Positions 41,931 through 43,315 of a stretch of 43,315 nt of DNA are shown one piece after another. The position numbers and the translations under genes were made by a program. The stretch's first letter is position 1; each line of letters opens with the position of its first letter. The notes under the pieces were generated by a model. The model was given only the letters and a program-made list of their open reading frames with translations, did no database searches and had not been told where the DNA came from. The stretch comes from an uncultured Verrucomicrobiota bacterium (GTDB taxonomy: Bacteria > Verrucomicrobiota > Kiritimatiellia > RFP12 > UBA1067), in the NCBI GenBank assembly GCA_946610035.1, contig CAMOCC010000017.1, positions 1 to 43,315 of the forward strand. The letters run 5' to 3'.

Positions 41931-42392
41931 AGCCCCCCAGTCAATGTATATCAGTATGATGTCGATCTCTGCATCATAATTTCAATCGTCAAGTGTAGGT
42001 TAGGCTGCACCTTTGGAGACGCGGCTTCCAGCCGCGTTACATCGGCGACTGAGAAGCCGCGTCTCCAATTTAACCCCCACTTCCCTCTTGCCTGCGTGTA
42101 AGGGCTTGGCTTCGTTCGTGGCAACGGTCCTCGCCTTTTGATACGGCCGCATTGCGCGCTGCCGTGCGTAGTCCTCCCCGGTCCATAACCGGCTTCTCGC
42201 CAGTGAGTCCAGCCTTTGCGGTCGAACAGCAAAAAGGACGTGGAGCAGTCGACTTCTCGGCGTCTGAGCAGCGACAGAAAATGGAGACGCGGCTTCCAGC
42301 CGCGTCATATATTATATTTGCTTCACATAGTCCGTCGCGGAGCGACGGACCCCCTTGATAGCAACTGCTCTGTTGCATCATGGTGGGCAAAA
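41931..42392. other. Unique spacer between MITE copies, carrying other repeat fragments
   Basis: Holds the GGAGACGCGGCTTC element (42015-42066), a second partial copy (42283-42305), the 27-bp motif at 42230-42256 and the 34-bp half-hairpin at 42337-42370, both shared with 3345-3442. No gene recognised. Confidence 0.6.
42015..42066. repeat. 52-bp element with 14-bp terminal inverted repeats
   Basis: GGAGACGCGGCTTC (42015-42028) is complemented exactly at 42053-42066. The left end also folds on itself, as CGCGGCT-TCC-AGCCGCG. The first 23 bp recur exactly at 42283-42305. REP/REPIN-like. Confidence 0.75.
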
Positions 42393-42607
42393 GACTTGAT
42401 TGCCACAGTAGATTGCCACAGTAAGTATTCCCTGTCGTAGCGGCGCGCCCCTCTCGATCCATCGATTGCTTACCATCAAACGCGCGATAGGCAATGCGGT
42501 CGATCTGGCGACAGCATCGGTTAGGAAGATTTGCCCGGCTACGTCTCATGTCTAATATCACATCCCTATCTCTTGTTAGTGTGGCATTTTACTGTGGTAA
42601 CCATGTC
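42393..42607. mobile_element. MITE-like element, copy 2 (215 bp identical to copy 1)
   Basis: Identical over 215 bp to 41707-41921 at an offset of 686 bp. The outer ACAGGGTCT end is missing on the left; on the right the terminal sequence lacks TGAC (ATGTC followed directly by CCTGTA). The right end lies in the 3' part of a transposase gene and cuts its reading frame. Confidence 0.85.
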
Positions 42608-43310
42608 CCTGTACGCGCGCGTGCATCCCTCCCCACGACAGGACGCTGCGTCCTTTCAGCCGCACGATGAAATCACGGTTTTCCTCGATGAAATAGTCGT
42701 AGAATGCGGGTCTGTCGCCCCCTCTGTCGTACACGACTGAGCCCTTGCCTCCCGTCGCGGCATACACCGCTTTGACAATCTTCAGCACCTCGTCGTTCTC
42801 GCCTTTGAAACCGGGAGAGCGAGACGACCAGAGCTTCAGCGCGAGCGGCACGGTCTTGCGTCCGCCCGGGCGGCAGGCCGCGACCATGCAGCCGTGGTAT
42901 CCGTTCACGAGGACGTCCCGGCCCTCCTTCGACGAACGGCTCGCGTCCCGGACGCGGGTGACGAACTCCATCTTGTACGAGAACTCCTTGCGGATCTCCG
43001 TCGGATCGACGAGAAGGAGGGTGTCGCTTCTCACCGACCGTGCGCCGTCCCTCAGGACGGCCTCGGCCACGGACGCCTCCAGCGTCTCGTCGTCCAGATT
43101 CCGGCTCAGACGCTTCTCCGTGTATATCGGCCTTATGTCGTCGTCGATCGCACGGACTATAGATGAAAGTTTCGTGTCGCCGGACGCCTGTATTCCGTAG
43201 ATACACTCCTCTATGAACTTCTTCGACGGTTTCGAGAAATGGGTAAACACTTTGCCCATAAAATGGGCGAGCTGGGCTTTCGCTTTCGACGCGATTTTGG
43301 TATCATTCAC
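42576..43310 (-). pseudogene. DDE transposase (IS4-like), 3'-truncated
   Basis: About 235 residues of a transposase read from a GTG at 43310, five bases from the window edge, so the true start may lie outside. The two first acidic residues of a DDE site are in LLLVDPTEIRKEF and GSVVYDRGGDRPAFYDYF, followed by RDFIVRLKGRSVLSW. The IS4-type motif with the third acidic residue is absent. The frame runs into the MITE-like copy at 42607 and stops at 42576 within it. The upstream N-terminal helices (HFSKPSKKFIEECIYGIQAS) are typical of IS4-group proteins. It is probably inactive. Confidence 0.75.
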
Positions 43311-43315
43311 GGCGC

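Noticed and set aside
42070-42561. 163-codon minus-strand frame through the MITE copy and REP fragments
   Set aside because: It is assembled from repeat sequence; the part inside the MITE recurs at 41707-41921 with different continuation.

Overview
The window reads as part of a polysaccharide-utilisation region from a GC-rich bacterium of the PVC group. A gut or anaerobic Kiritimatiellota/Lentisphaerota/Verrucomicrobiota-type genome is my best guess. The guess rests on the density of secreted glycosidases without SusC/SusD, the right-handed beta-helix and LamG proteins, and the many small hairpin repeats; no rRNA or marker gene is present to prove it.

Layout. The left edge holds most of an L-fucose isomerase gene (minus strand, cut by the window edge), a repeat-filled gap, and a membrane-anchored phytase-esterase-like beta-propeller gene. 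Positions 3569-32404 are one run of 15 minus-strand genes. Most have tiny gaps or 4-base ATGA overlaps, and the only sizeable gap (142 bp) contains a large hairpin repeat. In transcription order they are: GH29 alpha-fucosidase; GH29 plus beta-helix; GH43; GH127; a very large GH2-like enzyme; a three-module fusion (alpha/beta hydrolase, GH97, glycerophosphodiester phosphodiesterase); a GH141-like beta-helix enzyme; GH16; GH78; a Tat-exported purple-acid-phosphatase-like enzyme; glycerol-1-phosphate dehydrogenase; a fused GlpA-type glycerol-3-phosphate dehydrogenase/FAD oxidoreductase; a DUF1667 Fe-S protein; a NagD/AraL-type HAD phosphatase; and an OPA/GlpT-type transporter. To the right, in opposite orientation, is an AAA ATPase (DUF4143) gene. 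Then come an SGNH esterase, a triple LamG protein, a RelB/DinJ-PIN toxin-antitoxin pair with a clear promoter/operator, a third GH29 gene co-transcribed with a GntR/LacI-type regulator, and finally a repeat graveyard with two copies of a MITE-like element and a truncated DDE transposase.

How the genes may work together (inference). The secreted enzymes would strip fucose, arabinose, rhamnose, galactose/glucose and acyl groups from a complex heteroglycan. The phosphodiesterase module and the phosphatase would deal with glycerol-phosphate substituents. The OPA transporter would import glycerol phosphate, which the two dehydrogenases (one for each stereoisomer) would oxidise to dihydroxyacetone phosphate. 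Fucose would be handled by FucI. The best candidate for an undescribed system is this coupling of glycan hydrolysis to glycerol-phosphate catabolism, carried in one operon and physically in one fused polypeptide.

A second unusual layer is repeat DNA. A 7-bp repeat (GGGGAAC/GGGGAAT on the minus strand) sits in frame at five places in four genes, including the same site in two GH29 paralogues. Other short-word repeats form intergenic hairpins and encode the hydrophobic cores of two signal peptides. No tRNA, rRNA, CRISPR array or prophage was seen.
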